Shown here piece by piece: positions 1-11,598 of a DNA stretch of 64,000 nt. The notes under the pieces are model-generated. The model ran no database searches. It was not told the DNA's origin and saw only the letters and a program-made list of their open reading frames with translations. This stretch comes from Purshia tridentata (Eukaryota > Streptophyta > Magnoliopsida > Rosales > Rosaceae), in assembly GCA_003254885.1 (NCBI GenBank), contig QANT01008341.1, positions 1 to 64,000 of the forward strand, given 5' to 3'. The translations under genes and the position numbers were made by a program. Each line of letters begins with the position of its first letter. Position 1 is the first letter of the stretch.

Positions 1-534
1 GGTTTAGGCACGTGCCCGAGGGTCGGGGCGTGTCAATTTCTATTTGGATGTGCAGAAAAAGTATTGATCGTAGCCATAAATATTTTTGATGTCAGGTATC
101 ATTGTTGCATAACTTATACTATTATTCTGTAAACTTAATTGTTTCACTTCAAGTCTTATGCATTTTTTGACAGTTTTACAGGCAAGGGACACACAATTAT
201 GTGAAAAAGTTAAAAAATAAGATAAAGGTAATAATTGATATTATCATTAATTTCTTAGTATAAAAAGAATGTTAATAAATTAAAGAAAACATATTAAATG
301 AATGTTCTTGTGTTTCAGTATTCTTCGAGCAATTGGAGTCGGAGTTCCTATCGAGACAAATTAGCCAACTTTAAGGTATAGATAAGTTAGCAATATATGC
401 GATCTGATAAAATTGTTCAAATATCATACGTATCGAAAATATTTCAATTTTAAGGTTATGCAATTTCTTTGCAGGATAACAATGAAATTGTGAAAGATCA
501 TTTACAAAGAAATGGATGGCGCAAATGGACATGA
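1..534 (+). other. Possible 3' exons of an unidentified upstream gene
   Basis: Three short exon-like blocks have plausible splice borders and can be read in one frame. One follows an AG near 180 and ends before GTAATA near 228. The second follows TTTCAG near 319 and ends before GTATAG near 376. The third follows TTTGCAG near 475 and ends at a TGA near 534, with a C-terminus reading HLQRNGWRKWT. The middle block is also open in the other two frames, so the reading is not secure. I do not recognise the product. It could be the tail of a gene lying outside the window, or transposon-derived sequence. Confidence 0.22.
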
Positions 535-565
535 TGTGTGGGTGTAATCATGTAGATTGAACTTA

Positions 566-941
566 GGGGGGTATACTCAATCTGGATTTTAATTGATTTT
601 AATAGATTTAAAAGGAATTATAAATTCCTACAGATTTTATAGATTCTATGGAGTTTTATGGAATTCTATGGAATCCATTAAAATCCAAGGGGAATAGGGT
701 GGAATTCCTGTTGCCTTTGTTTTATGTTTAAAATCCATCAAAATCCATCACTTAAATGAAATCCTTTAAAATCCATGAGAGATTGAATACACCTAGATTT
801 CAATGGAATTTTTAAAATTCTGAGTTGAATACACCTAAATTTCTGTGGAATCTTTAAAATTCTAAATTGAATACACCTAGATTTCTATGGATTTTTAAAT
901 TACTTTAAAATCCATGAGAATCTCAATTGAGTACACCCCCC
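566..941. mobile_element. Harbinger/Tourist-like MITE with TTA target site duplication
   Basis: The element is 376 bp long. Its left end reads GGGGGGTATACTCAAT and the right end, on the opposite strand, reads GGGGGGTGTACTCAAT, so the ends are terminal inverted repeats. It is flanked by TTA on both sides (563-565 and 942-944), the 3-bp target duplication expected of PIF/Harbinger insertions. The inside is AT-rich and contains several degenerate copies of a unit containing GAATACACCTA plus AAAATCCAT-type words. There is no coding capacity, so it would depend on a transposase from elsewhere. The boundaries are clear; the superfamily rests on the TSD length and sequence. Confidence 0.8.
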
Positions 942-944
942 TTA

Positions 945-1861
945 GACATTGATTATCTCTATACCAATCAATGTGTTAGAGTAGCAATTTGTGCAGAGTT
1001 TAGAGTGTTAAACAAGGACATTGTTTGTTATTGATTCCCTTAATATAAGTTTTCTTCCCTTTTTCTCTTGCTTCTATGAATGAATGAAAGTTTAGTATGA
1101 AGACATAAAACAGATAGTTTAAAGTTCATTTGGCCTATTTGTTTGCAAACATACATAATTAAAGAAACGTATCTTATGTCTTCTTGATTGTCAAATATTG
1201 TTGAATGAAGTAATGGCTGATAGTTAAGAGAAAAAAATAAATCTTAAGTAGTCAAATCAATACCAAGACGACATGAACAGCAAATGATTGTATACCATAA
1301 TAGGGAAATATTGAAAAATAATTGATAATAGGATAATTAGGACATCAAAAATTATTGCTTTTCCACCTTCTTTTTAACATGGCAGACACACACAATACAC
1401 CTTTTAAAATTTCAATATTTATACACACAAAAAAAAAAAGGCCATTTTCACTCACGTTAATTATTATATAGATTACTAGCCTCTCCGCACTTGCGTTAAA
1501 TATTGAAATTTTAACATACATAGAATTTGTTTTCTAATTTTCATTCAATTAAAACAATTGAAGATTAAAATAATTTTATGGAAAGGTAAAATAAAACAGT
1601 TGACATTAACAGAACATGCATTGCTAAATAATAAAGCCAACCATTCTAGACAAAGCGGAAACACATGTTTCTATTATTTTTGTTTTTGAATTTCAATCAT
1701 CCATTCATTGTTTTTTAAAAATCTAATATAAAAAAAAAGTTGCACATATAAAATAAAACTTGAATATCAAAGGAGAGAATCTGAAACCTTTAGAACAAAT
1801 TCCAAAAAAATCTGAAACCGATTAAGGGAATTAAAATTTGTTTACAAAAAATTCCAAACCC
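945..1861. other. AT-rich intergenic sequence, nothing recognised
   Basis: There are no open frames of note, no RNA gene and no clear repeat structure apart from short A/T runs. Confidence 0.5.
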
Positions 1862-3400
1862 CACTACAAGAAAACTAGTCATAAACTACAGATGTATTCC
1901 CCACTGCATAAATTCAATGGTAAATAGTAGGTTATAAGCCACAGCAAGTGTGACTCAGTGGTTATTACTTATAAAGTCACAGTCTGCCTGTGGGGTTTAC
2001 AGTATTAGCCACAGAGTCTATGGCCAATAACCAACATATCAAATNTATCAAATAAAACATTAGTTTCTTACACAAAAGTAGTGCATTGGGAATCTCTCAA
2101 TTGTTTTTGGCACAGATGGTGTAGCAAATTTCTGACTCATTCTCTCTCCTTTTAATTGTGTCTGACTTAGTAGGTACATTTGGTCCCCAAATTTTTCATT
2201 GGCTTAGAACAATTATTCAAAGGGAAGATGTTAAAGTCTAACACGTGCCCACCTTATTAATAAAAAATTATTTTATAAATCAGAAAGGTTTCTTTCTTCT
2301 TTCTTCTCTCCCAAGACCCAAGAGCCCTATGGCCCCCACTTATTCACTCACTGTTGAGAAATGGTCCAGGGCTCCCGATTTGAGATTTTTTATATTTGGT
2401 TTAGAAACACATGCAAAGGATAAAGAAAAAACACAAGCCTCTAAACTCCTAACCCCATCTGAATCCCACCCTCTTCTTCTCCCAATCACCATCGCCGACG
2501 GCGACCTCAACGCAGATGTCGACGCAGGTACTCACACCTCATATCACTCCTCTCTCTTTCCCTTTTCTCTGTTTTTGGTGCCTAGCTCTATGTCATTTTT
2601 CTTTTCAAAATCCAAACTTTATATATATACATTACACTTCTATAAAATCGAGCTCATAAGCATTCATGGGTTTTATTGATATTTGCAAGTGGCTTGTCAG
2701 AGCTTGGATACCTTAAAGATTGGTTGCCTTATTGTGGGGATTGAACTCAAGGTCTCATTTTCACTTTTTAATTTTGGTATGTGCTTTGTTTTTTCTTTCC
2801 TTGCCCAAAAATTTTAGATGAAATAACTTGGTTGTTGTGAAATGTAAAATATGTAGATTAGAAGTTGAAGGTACTGGTTCAACTTAGAGATCAATGTTAT
2901 GAGAACTCCCCAAAGCCGAATTCAGAGAACTCTCTCCTCAGAGTTTCTTGCGTCGGCGCTAATGGTGGTGATGGGGGTGTTGGTAGGGGTTGCCGGCGGT
3001 GGCGACTGGGAGGAGCAGAGGGTGTGGTTCAAATTGGCCAGGTTGGGGTTGAGGGTTAATGGGTGATATGACCAGCCACTCTTGCATGAAATATTGTGAA
3101 GATATTTTATCATTACCAAGGAAAAGTGTCAGAATACAGTAGGATGTAAAATTTGTGGAACCCGTCTAACATTTGCAACTGGCATGTAATTCTGATATTT
3201 TTCTAGTAGTGATGCAAAAACAATCGCCACAGATACCTTTCCAATTGCAAAATACTTTTCGATACACCCACAAGCGCCACTCATACTTACCCTGTGGTCA
3301 TGACTGTGGTAAATACTCAATAACCACAGAGGCCCAGTGGTATTTTTAGGCATATACCACTGCCAGTGAGGACTGGTCTATATCTGATTTTCTTGTAGTG
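1862..3400. mobile_element. Non-autonomous CACTA (En/Spm-type) DNA transposon
   Basis: The left terminus is CACTACAAGAAAA at 1862-1874 and the right terminus is its exact inverse, TTTTCTTGTAGTG, at 3388-3400, giving a 1539-bp element. Just inside both ends are clustered subterminal words such as GCCACAG, CTGTGG and CAGTGG in both orientations, as expected for CACTA transposase-binding regions. No transposase is encoded. The middle holds an unrecognised 144-codon open frame (2245-2679) and a GC-richer patch near 2950-3060, which may be captured host sequence. The 3-bp flanks (CCC left, TGT right) do not match, so no target duplication is visible. One N lies at 2045. Confidence 0.85.
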
Positions 3401-4450
3401 TGTAGTACTCGCTTCGTTCTTTTTCTACATAATAGTGTTCCCCAGCTTGTAGTTATCATTTGCCTATATAAAGAGATCAAAAAACTTGCAAGAAACACAA
3501 AAGTACAATCAAAATTGTGTTAGTATAATTACATAATTAATTAGTACAATATTGTAGCAAGGGCCAATATTTTAGTGAAGGGCTCGTAACAACCAGCAGG
3601 GTCAATATCTGTCAATACAATCACATGCATGCTCTCCCTTGTACCATACATTGGTTAATTTGCTGCCTATCACTTTTATTTGCTTTCTATATTGAGGTTG
3701 TCTTTTCTTTCACTTCTTTCTCTGCTTGAGCTTAGAATAGAAGGAATTAATATATGTTTTGCACAATAAATACTTTGAGTATAATGCACTCAACTTTATA
3801 CCACATTCATTTTGACAGTATAATGAAACATCATTTAGTGTATTAGTGGTGAACTCTACAAAATAATGTTATGCATGCATGCATATACCCATGTTTTACA
3901 ATACCTAGCTATTTTATCAACTGGCTAGTATTTGCTAGCAGATCCATATATAAAACTGACACACTACAAAGCTATTTTCTTTCTATAATATTCAAGTTAT
4001 TGTTCCTAAGTTCTTAACTTTATTAATCTTTTTTTCTCAAGGAGCTAGTGAGGTAAAATTGTTTAATAAAATATGCTAAAGAGGTAACACCTAAGCCAAG
4101 AGTTGAGTCTTCTTCATCACGCCCGCACAAGGACAATTTCGGAATTTGCCACCGCTAGCAATTCAATGAGGAAAAAAATTTATTAAAATTTTATGGGAAA
4201 TAAATAATGTTGTAATATGTGGCACTAATGGAAATGACGAAAAATATTGTGGTAAATCATGATTCACAATATAAGAGGGGAATAAACGTAAAAATTTAAA
4301 ATTAATTTAGGGTCAAATCTAATAATCCCAAACTTTCGCATTAGAAGCTTCGAGTCAAACTACAGCATAAAAACTAGAACCAAAGCATAGAAAGATAAGC
4401 GCGCGAACTGAGGCCCAAACGCAGAGCAGAAGCAAACCCTAGCGAACCAA
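3401..4450. other. Intergenic sequence upstream of the NudC-like gene
   Basis: AT-rich with no convincing gene. It presumably includes the promoter and 5' UTR of the next gene; the last ~80 bases before the ATG are purine-rich and leader-like. No core promoter element could be fixed. Confidence 0.45.
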
Positions 4451-5672
4451 ATGGCCGAGAAATTGGCTCCAGAGAAGCGTCACAGCTTCATGCACAATGG
4501 TGAATTTCTCTTCTTTCACAGCTTTTGCATTTGATTTCGGTTTACAGTGACTGAAATTTGTATGCGGATTCAAATGTTTAGGTCAGAAGGTATTTGAATG
4601 GGACCAAACCCTAGAGGAGGTGAACATGTACATAACTCTGCCCCCAGATGTTCCTCCGAAGCAATTTTACTGCAAAATTCAATCGAAGCACGTCGAAGTC
4701 GGCATTAAAGGCAATCCGCCGTACCTCAATGTAAGTAGCTTCAGTGTTATTCGATTCTTTTTACCAAAAAATAAAGAATTTGGAAGTTGTTCAACGCTGC
4801 GTTTTGTTTGTGGGTTGTGCAGCATGACTTTACTTCCCCTGTTAAGACAGACTGTTCTTTCTGGACACTAGGTAATTAGTGTTTGTTTTTGTTTTTTCTT
4901 TTCTTTTCTTCATGTATTTTCCGATTTTATGTTGTATCTTATGCTGATTTCATTTTTTGATAATATGTAGAGGATGATGTAATGCACATAACACTGCAAA
5001 AGAGGGACAAAGGTCAGACATGGTCTTCACCTATAGTGGGTGAGGGTCAGCTTGATCCTTATTCTACTGATCTTGAACAGAAGCGCCTTATGCTTCAGAG
5101 ATTTCAAGAAGAGGTAAATTGCACTTATGCATCTTTCTCTCATTGTATTTCTAATTGTTTGGATTCAATAACTGAGTGCCAAACTATTTTATCATTTAGT
5201 GTTACTCATGGTGTGAGATACTCTAGAAAGATTTTCATTACATATTAAGGAGTTTGACTGCGAAAATGTTTATAATTTCTGAGAACCGTTTATTAATTGC
5301 CTATGGGCATGCCTAGGACTGGCTGTATTCATTTTAGTTCTTCAAGCAAGGTTTACCCGAAGATGTTAAGGGAATACATGATATAATAGTTATATTTAAA
5401 AGGAAAAGTTAATGTGAGGTAACTGATACTGGTTGATACAAGGATCTACATTGTGTTGGGCAATAGATTCCATATGAGTAACAGATATTTTGGTTATGTA
5501 CAGAGTAAACCTAAAACAAAGTTGCCCTTTGATGATGTTTGCGCTAAAATGGTTTGCTTTTGTTTTCTCTCTTGATCCTCTACAGAACCCAGGATTTGAC
5601 TTTTCACAAGCCCAGTTCAACGGAGGCTGCCCTGATCCAAGGACCTTTATGGGTGGTATCCGCTCTGGTTGA
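4451..5672 (+). CDS. NudC domain-containing protein 2-like CS-domain co-chaperone
   Basis: Five exons: 4451-4499, 4582-4730, 4823-4871, 4971-5113 and 5586-5672, all with GT-AG borders and consistent phases, encode 158 aa. The protein is mostly one CS (p23/HSP20-like) beta-sandwich domain. It runs from VFEWDQTLEEV near residue 19, through the KHVEVGIKG strand, to the FWTLEDD segment, followed by a short helical tail ending FMGGIRSG. The family binds Hsp90 or client proteins as a co-chaperone; in animals NUDCD2 acts with LIS1/dynein, but plants lack cytoplasmic dynein, so the role here is probably general chaperoning in the cytosol. The length matches the Arabidopsis HSP20-like protein I recall as At5g58740. 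It is transcribed in the same direction as the inositol kinase downstream. The start is the only ATG giving a complete domain. Confidence 0.88.
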
Positions 5673-7450
5673 CCAGCTTGGTATGCTGCATCAATTGTCT
5701 GCGTTAACCTGGTATAAAATCCTGACCAACATCTAGTTTTACGACATGTGTTTATTTATCGTAAACCTCCAAATCATGTGGCTTTCATTAGCTGGTCAGA
5801 TTGGCTTCATGCGATATCTGTAAGAACTTCAATGCTACTTATGGTCTACTGTTTCTTGTTTTCAATTGTAAAATAAAAAAAATCAAGAGTTTATGCAATT
5901 CATCATCCAGTGTCTGCTTCCCTCCCTACTTTAAAGAAATATGCAGTGAGAAACAGTGTGGAATATTGTACAAATAAATGTTTTAGTTGGGAATTAAAAG
6001 TATATTGATAGGCATCTTTTCATAACTAGGTTGGCTGCCTTTGGCTTTGCTTATTATGAATACTAGTAACCAATACCTCGGGGCACTTAGGATATGCTTT
6101 CTTAAGTGAAAGATGGGATGCTCAAAAGAATAGAAAGATGGAGAAAAAGATGTGGAACACTTGAGAGGTAGAGATTGGAGTTTGAAAAAGAATCGCGTAC
6201 TTCTAAAGCATTGGCATTGCAATGTGGCATAAAGGCCATTTCGGAGGGTTGTAAATGAACTGGAATCACATTCCCAGGTGCCGTATTGGAAACTATGTAA
6301 TGGTGAATTAGGAGAAAAGCAGCAAACACCTGATGGATATTCTATTTTGGCAGCTACTTTTTCTCTTCGCGGATAAGTTATTGCTTATTTATTAGTGTTC
6401 TTTGCGTGTACACATCAAACTCTCAGGATTAAATGGGAGACCTTACTATCGTATCGGAGCAATTTATAAGCCCGCAGCCAATGGGCTAATATGAGAAAGC
6501 CTAACCCACTTTCAATATTTCATTTTTTTTTTCTATTGAAACTTAGGCCCATGATTGCTTGTGTACTTTGTTGTTTTACGTCAAAGCCACAAACTGCAAC
6601 AGATATTCTCCTAGAAAGACGCGTTTGGTTTTTTTTTTCGATTTTCGTCGTCCAGCGTTCAGTAGTGATTTTTTTATAATAATTAAACACTTGGTACTGT
6701 TTCCTGTCAAAAAAAAAAAACACTTGGTACCATAATTTCCGTCGATTTTTTAGGAAAGTTTTTTGACGGTTTATCTCATATACTGTTAGAGTGTAGTGTG
6801 AAATTTGTGGAAATTGAACGCTAACTTTTAAAGCTGACAAATTAGTGTTGAATTCCAAAAAAGAAAAGAAAAAAACAATACCGAACTCTTGGCCCTGGAA
6901 ATTCGTGAAAATAAAATTTGCAGGCGTCCTTCTTGAAATATGCAAAACCATCTTTTTATCTCCTGCATCATTCTATTATTAATTGTTTCATTTTTTTTTT
7001 GCTAAACATTAATTGAATCATGTTCTGTGACTTCTGTCTATTAATTATTATTTTTTTGAGATAGTTATTAATTGATTATATCATGTACGGATTGACACAT
7101 GTATTTCAAAAAATAGTATTATTTTACTCATCACAAATATTAGCAAATATATTAAGGAAATGTTATAATTATAATTTATAATTCATAAAATTGAGATTAA
7201 AAATAGTTTCTCCCACTCCTTCCTCGCTCACACACTCAAGTTTCTTAAAAATATTTAATTATTTCCACATATGAAAGAAATAATATTTGTTAATTTTCGA
7301 TAAACAAATTAACAGGAATAGGATCATTCTCAATGGTCCCATTCCGCATATCAAAGTAGCAAGTAGCAAGTAGCAATTAGGGAGGAGGAGGGCGATGAGC
7401 GACAGTCACCTTCCTCTCATCTCATCCCCCATTCCCAAACTCAGTGCCAT
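5673..7450. other. AT-rich intergenic sequence
   Basis: No gene recognised. It contains homopolymer runs and a short direct repeat of AAACACTTGGTAC around a poly-A run near 6686-6730. Open frames here are low-complexity. Confidence 0.45.
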
Positions 7451-7456
7451 GCACAC

Positions 7457-7463
7457 TATAAAA
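7457..7463 (+). promoter_or_regulatory. Candidate TATA box for the inositol kinase gene
   Basis: TATAAAA lies about 340 bases before the ATG, and a (CT)n-rich stretch (about 7500-7522) follows about 40 bases later. CT-rich tracts just after the start site are common in plant 5' UTRs. This would give a 5' UTR of roughly 300 bases. Confidence 0.4.
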
Positions 7464-7801
7464 AAATGCTTCATCTCTCTCATATCCCTCCTATACCTCC
7501 TCTCTCTCTCTCTCTCTCTCTGTCACACACATATTCGTGCGCATCTTCTTCTTGGCGACACATACTCACCCTCTCACCCTCCCAAACAAAACACGAATAC
7601 AGGCCCAACTTTGTCTTCATTGTCCCCCACCGTCATCTTTTTTAACTATCTTTCTCTATTTCCTATTAATTCGTCTATGGCACCTCTCAATCCCTAACAC
7701 CCTTCCTTCTTCTTCTTCTTCTTCTTCTTTCTCACACCCATGATCCCAACACCAACTCACGGATCTTTCAATCAAATCCCAACCCACCAAACCCCTTTTT
7801 T

Positions 7802-10143
7802 ATGGGGAGAGACAACGAAAAAACCCAACCCAATTCCACTCTTCGCCGATGCCTAATCGTCGGCAATTACTGCCACGACGTTCTAATTCGAGATGATGTC
7901 GTTTTGGCTGAGACTCTCGGCGGAGCCGCCTCCTTCATCTCCAACGTCCTCGATGGCCTCTCCGTTCCGTGCGATTTAGTATCCAAAGTTGGTCCCGACT
8001 TTGCTTACTCGGTCCCTCGAGACCCTATTGTCGTACCCAATTGCAGGACCACTCTGTTCCACGCGCATTTCGATTCAGGTACTGATGGTGACGTCCACCA
8101 AGACCGGGTTTTGAAACGGGTAAGCGCCTGCGACCCGATTAGGCCCTCGGATCTCCCCGAATTCAGATTTGATCTCGGGATGGCCGTCGGGGTCGGCGGC
8201 GAGATTACTGTCGAGACGCTCGAGAAATTGCTTGAGATGTGTAACACTGTGTTTGTGGACATCCAGGCTCTGATACGAGCTTTTGATGGTGTAGATGGGG
8301 CTGTGAAGCTCGTGGCTTTGAAAGAGAGTGGCTTCTTTAGCCTTTTGCCGCGAATCGGGTTTTTAAAGGCGTCGACGGAGGAGGCCTTGTTTATGGACGT
8401 TGAGGAGGTGAGGAAGCTCTGCTGTGTTGTTGTGACGAATGGGAAACATGGGTGTAGAGTGTATTGGAAAGATGGGGAAGTAGGAATCGGGCCTTTTCCG
8501 ACGAACCAGGTTGATCCGACGGGTGCCGGAGACAGTTTCCTGGGTGGGTTTGTTGCTGGGCTTGTTAATGGGTTGGCTGTGCCTGATGCTGCATTTCTTG
8601 GAAACTTCTTTGGGTCACTGACTGTTGGGCAAATTGGACTCCCCAAGTTCGATTTGAAGTTGTTACAGGTTTGTCTCATTTTTCAATACAAATAATCTCT
8701 TGTTGATTGCTTTAGTTTTGTTTAATAGATATCAGGCTGCTTAGCTTTGACGCCACTACTCCTGTCTCAAAATTTTGTATGAGGTTTTTTATTATGGTTA
8801 TTTATATCTTGACATGATAGAATTGATGAACTTTTTGCTCTTTTATATAGAGTTGATTATAATTGCTGGAGCATGTAGTTAGGCTGCTGGAAACAGTGTA
8901 TCAACCTGTATGAAATTTTAATACCCAGTTTCTGATTTCTATTTAAGATATGATCAGTTATCCAACTTCGGTGCATTGGGGAAGGTTGAGCTATATGTAA
9001 GTGGCATGTTTCACAACATATTCGGTTGCATAATGTCGGGCAAAAAAAAAAAAGGGTTGTACAATGATATAAGTAGCTCTGAACATAATTCACCAACAGA
9101 TTGTGATGGATGGATGTAGATCCATAGGCTGCATTATGCAGAATGCAAAGCTTAACTTTGCAATTGTTGTCAACCAGTCTAGTTGGAGATGTGACTCCAT
9201 GTTCTCTAGTGTCGTCCCATGAAATGTTTTGCTATGATAAACTAGATGTATCCTTATAACATTCGTGAAATATTTTTCTTTCGGGAAAGCCCTGAAATTA
9301 CAGAGGAAAGATTTATTGTGTATCTTTCTTTTTNGACTCCATGTTCTCTAGTGTCGTCCCATGAAATTTTTTGCTATGATAAACTAGATGTATCCTTATA
9401 ACATTCGTGAAATATTTTTCTTTCGGGAAAGCCCTGAAATTACAGATGAAAGATTTATTGTGTATCTTTCTTTTTAGGCACTTCAAAAAATTCAGAATAT
9501 TTCACGTGTTCTGCAAGCTTTATTGGTTCTTCTTTTGGTAGTTTTGGACAAAATATCTTACTGTTCTGTAAAGCCTGATACTTTTTGTACCACGTATTAC
9601 TGCAAAGGTTATTGCAAATGCATGAGAATAAGGGCAACACTAAAAAGAAAGTATGAAATAAGATAAGAGGTGAAGAATTTCTGCTAAAAAGGTTCTTATT
9701 ATGCGGTCATTATGCTATTGCAGGTGCTGAAAGGTTTTGATTATGCGGTTGTATGGTTTAATCAACTAATTAATTTTTTCCTTAGTGAGCTGATATAATG
9801 TTTTGTTTTACCCGAATCTCATTATATTTACTGTCCTTTTATCTTCCAGAGGGTTCAGGAAGAGGTGCAGAGGAGAAAAATGCAGTGCATCAGCTGCCAT
9901 GAAAGAAAAGATGACAAGTTCAGGTTTATGAGCATAGCGGGACATGAACAGTTTCATGCATCTCTTGGAGCAGCCAAACAAACAACACCCAGATGCCTTG
10001 CTCAGGAATGCCAATGGGATCTGCCAAGTTCTCCACCCAGAGCAGCGGAGCAGGGTATCATCCCTCAATACACAGCACAGCCTAAATTGTTAACTGAATC
10101 TGTCTATGAGGAGCCAATTCAAACTGTTGACAGTAAGCCATGA
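7802..10143 (+). CDS. MIK: Inositol 3-kinase-like pfkB-family carbohydrate kinase
   Basis: Two exons, 7802-8668 and 9850-10143, are joined in phase 0 by a 1181-bp intron and encode 386 aa. The protein has the ribokinase/pfkB fold. An N-terminal substrate lid begins LIVGNYCHDVL, followed by GGAASFISNVL, and the pfkB signature DPTGAGDSFLGGF carries the catalytic base Asp244 in the GAGD anion hole. The plant family (MIK) phosphorylates myo-inositol to inositol 3-phosphate in the lipid-independent route to phytate, in the cytosol. Exon 2 adds a 97-residue tail with a CISCHERK segment and a proline-rich end that is not part of the catalytic core. The intron contains a 141-bp near-perfect duplication around an N (listed separately). 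The assignment rests on the fold and on gene order beside the NudC-like gene; other pfkB sugar kinases remain possible. Confidence 0.82.
9193..9475. repeat. 141-bp direct duplication separated by a single N, inside the kinase intron
   Basis: Copy 1 (9193-9333) and copy 2 (9335-9475) both begin GACTCCATGTTCTCTAGTG and end TATCTTTCTTTTT. I see only two base differences between them (ATGTTTTGCT against ATTTTTTGCT, and AGAGGAAAG against AGATGAAAG). The single N at 9334 sits exactly at the junction. This looks like unmerged overlapping contig ends rather than a biological tandem repeat. Confidence 0.85.
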
Positions 10144-10589
10144 ATCAAGATATAGAGTAGCAGCAAATTTCCTCACCTATTATCTTTCCTTGTATCAAAT
10201 AATGTCCAATGTAGAATTCTATTTGCATAGGGTAGGCCGCAAGTGTGACATCTGTCCCAGATGCCTTGCATCTTTAGATCAAAATGTAGAACGGCAAAGA
10301 TTTCTTGAACACTGTTTCCACTGAGAGTGAGAATTTTGTACTGTTTGGGACAGAGAAAGAATGCTTTCTTTTGATCTCCATATGGGAAAAGTGTTTCTTT
10401 TATGGTAAAAATGTACATTATGTTGGGCCGGTCCGGGTGACATTGGATTTTGCTGGGTTGGAAGGTCTCAGCCCAACGTGTATGGCGCATGGAACCATTG
10501 CTCTAGAGAGCTGTTGGGCTCTCTCTCTTAAACACTCCATATAATTATGAATTTGCTCACTATAATCAATCACATTGAGAATATACTAT

Positions 10590-10880
10590 ACCAAAGACAA
10601 TGTACAAATGATAATACATTAAAGTGCAAATAATAATATAGCAATGCATGATTGATAATACATAATGCATAAAAGTGCAAAGGGTAATATAGCAATGTAT
10701 GATTGATAATACATAAATGTGAGAATAGTATTAGTAACGCTTAGTAACGCATCAAGGAAGCGATATATACATCAAGGTACGAATGGTGATGTGATGATAT
10801 GAATGATAATGCATCAAAATGCGAATAGTAATGCAATAATGCATAAAAGAACTAGTAGTAATATATAAAAGTACGAATCT
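10590..10880. repeat. Degenerate AT-rich tandem repeat
   Basis: Units built from GATAATACAT, AAAGTGCAAA and TAATATAGCAATG recur about every 65-70 bases near 10600-10740, then decay into shorter AATGCATAAAA-type units. This minisatellite-like tract lies between the inositol kinase 3' end and the SMR gene. Confidence 0.55.
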
Positions 10881-11061
10881 ATTATCCTAATTTATATTTT
10901 TTTCATCAAAATCGGATGCTCTTAGTTTCTTAATTTTGATCGACACGACACAGAAAATAAATTCGAAAACAAAGCAGAATAGATGGGATTTTTATTAATG
11001 TACTCAACGGTCATTTTATTTACCTGATTAACTCAACGGTCACTTTTTTACACTACAACGC

Positions 11062-11067
11062 CACGTG
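11062..11067. promoter_or_regulatory. G-box (CACGTG) upstream of the SMR gene
   Basis: The palindrome sits in GCCACGTGTAC about 530 bases before the SMR gene ATG. G-boxes are targets of bZIP and bHLH factors. Function here is only inferred from motif and position. Confidence 0.3.
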
Positions 11068-11598
11068 TACGTAAGGGGTCATGACTCATGAGTGGCCAAT
11101 ACACAGGGGTCTTACGCGGGAATATTGCGGGGCGGTAGGCCCACAGATTCCATACAGAGTTAAAAACTGGTGAGACAGAGTCAAATCTTTTTATTCCTTT
11201 TTTTTTTATCTGTTTAAGCAAATTCTAAAGTCCAAAAGAAAAGGCCGTCAAAAATATGAATCCCTGTCAACCATTCCCCAACCACCACCTCCACCACGAC
11301 GTCTTGTTATTCTCGGAAATCCCTAAATTAGCCAAAGTCCCTTGTCAAATTCTCGATTTCGTCCACTCTGCCTCTCCAATTTAGGGTTTCTGATCTCATA
11401 CACCGACATCTCTCAGAAACCCTAATTCTCTGAGAAACCTGTCCCCGATCGCATCCTTAAAAGCTAGGGTTCATACACCACCAATTATCCAGTCATCCAA
11501 TCATCATCATCATCATCATCATCATCGTCAACGTCGTCGGCTTAATCATCCAATCCGTCTGTTACATAAAACCCTAGCTAGATCATTATTCGTTAACA

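Noticed and set aside
2245-2679. 144-codon plus-strand frame inside the CACTA element
   Set aside because: No family recognised and no transposase features. Kept only as possible captured sequence, not as a gene.
6520-6951. 143-codon minus-strand frame in AT-rich spacer
   Set aside because: Lys/Phe/Asn-rich composition typical of translated AT-rich non-coding DNA.
8005-8679. Minus-strand open frame (224 codons) opposite the inositol kinase
   Set aside because: Shadow of exon 1 of the kinase, with low-complexity Pro/Ser content and no recognisable motif.
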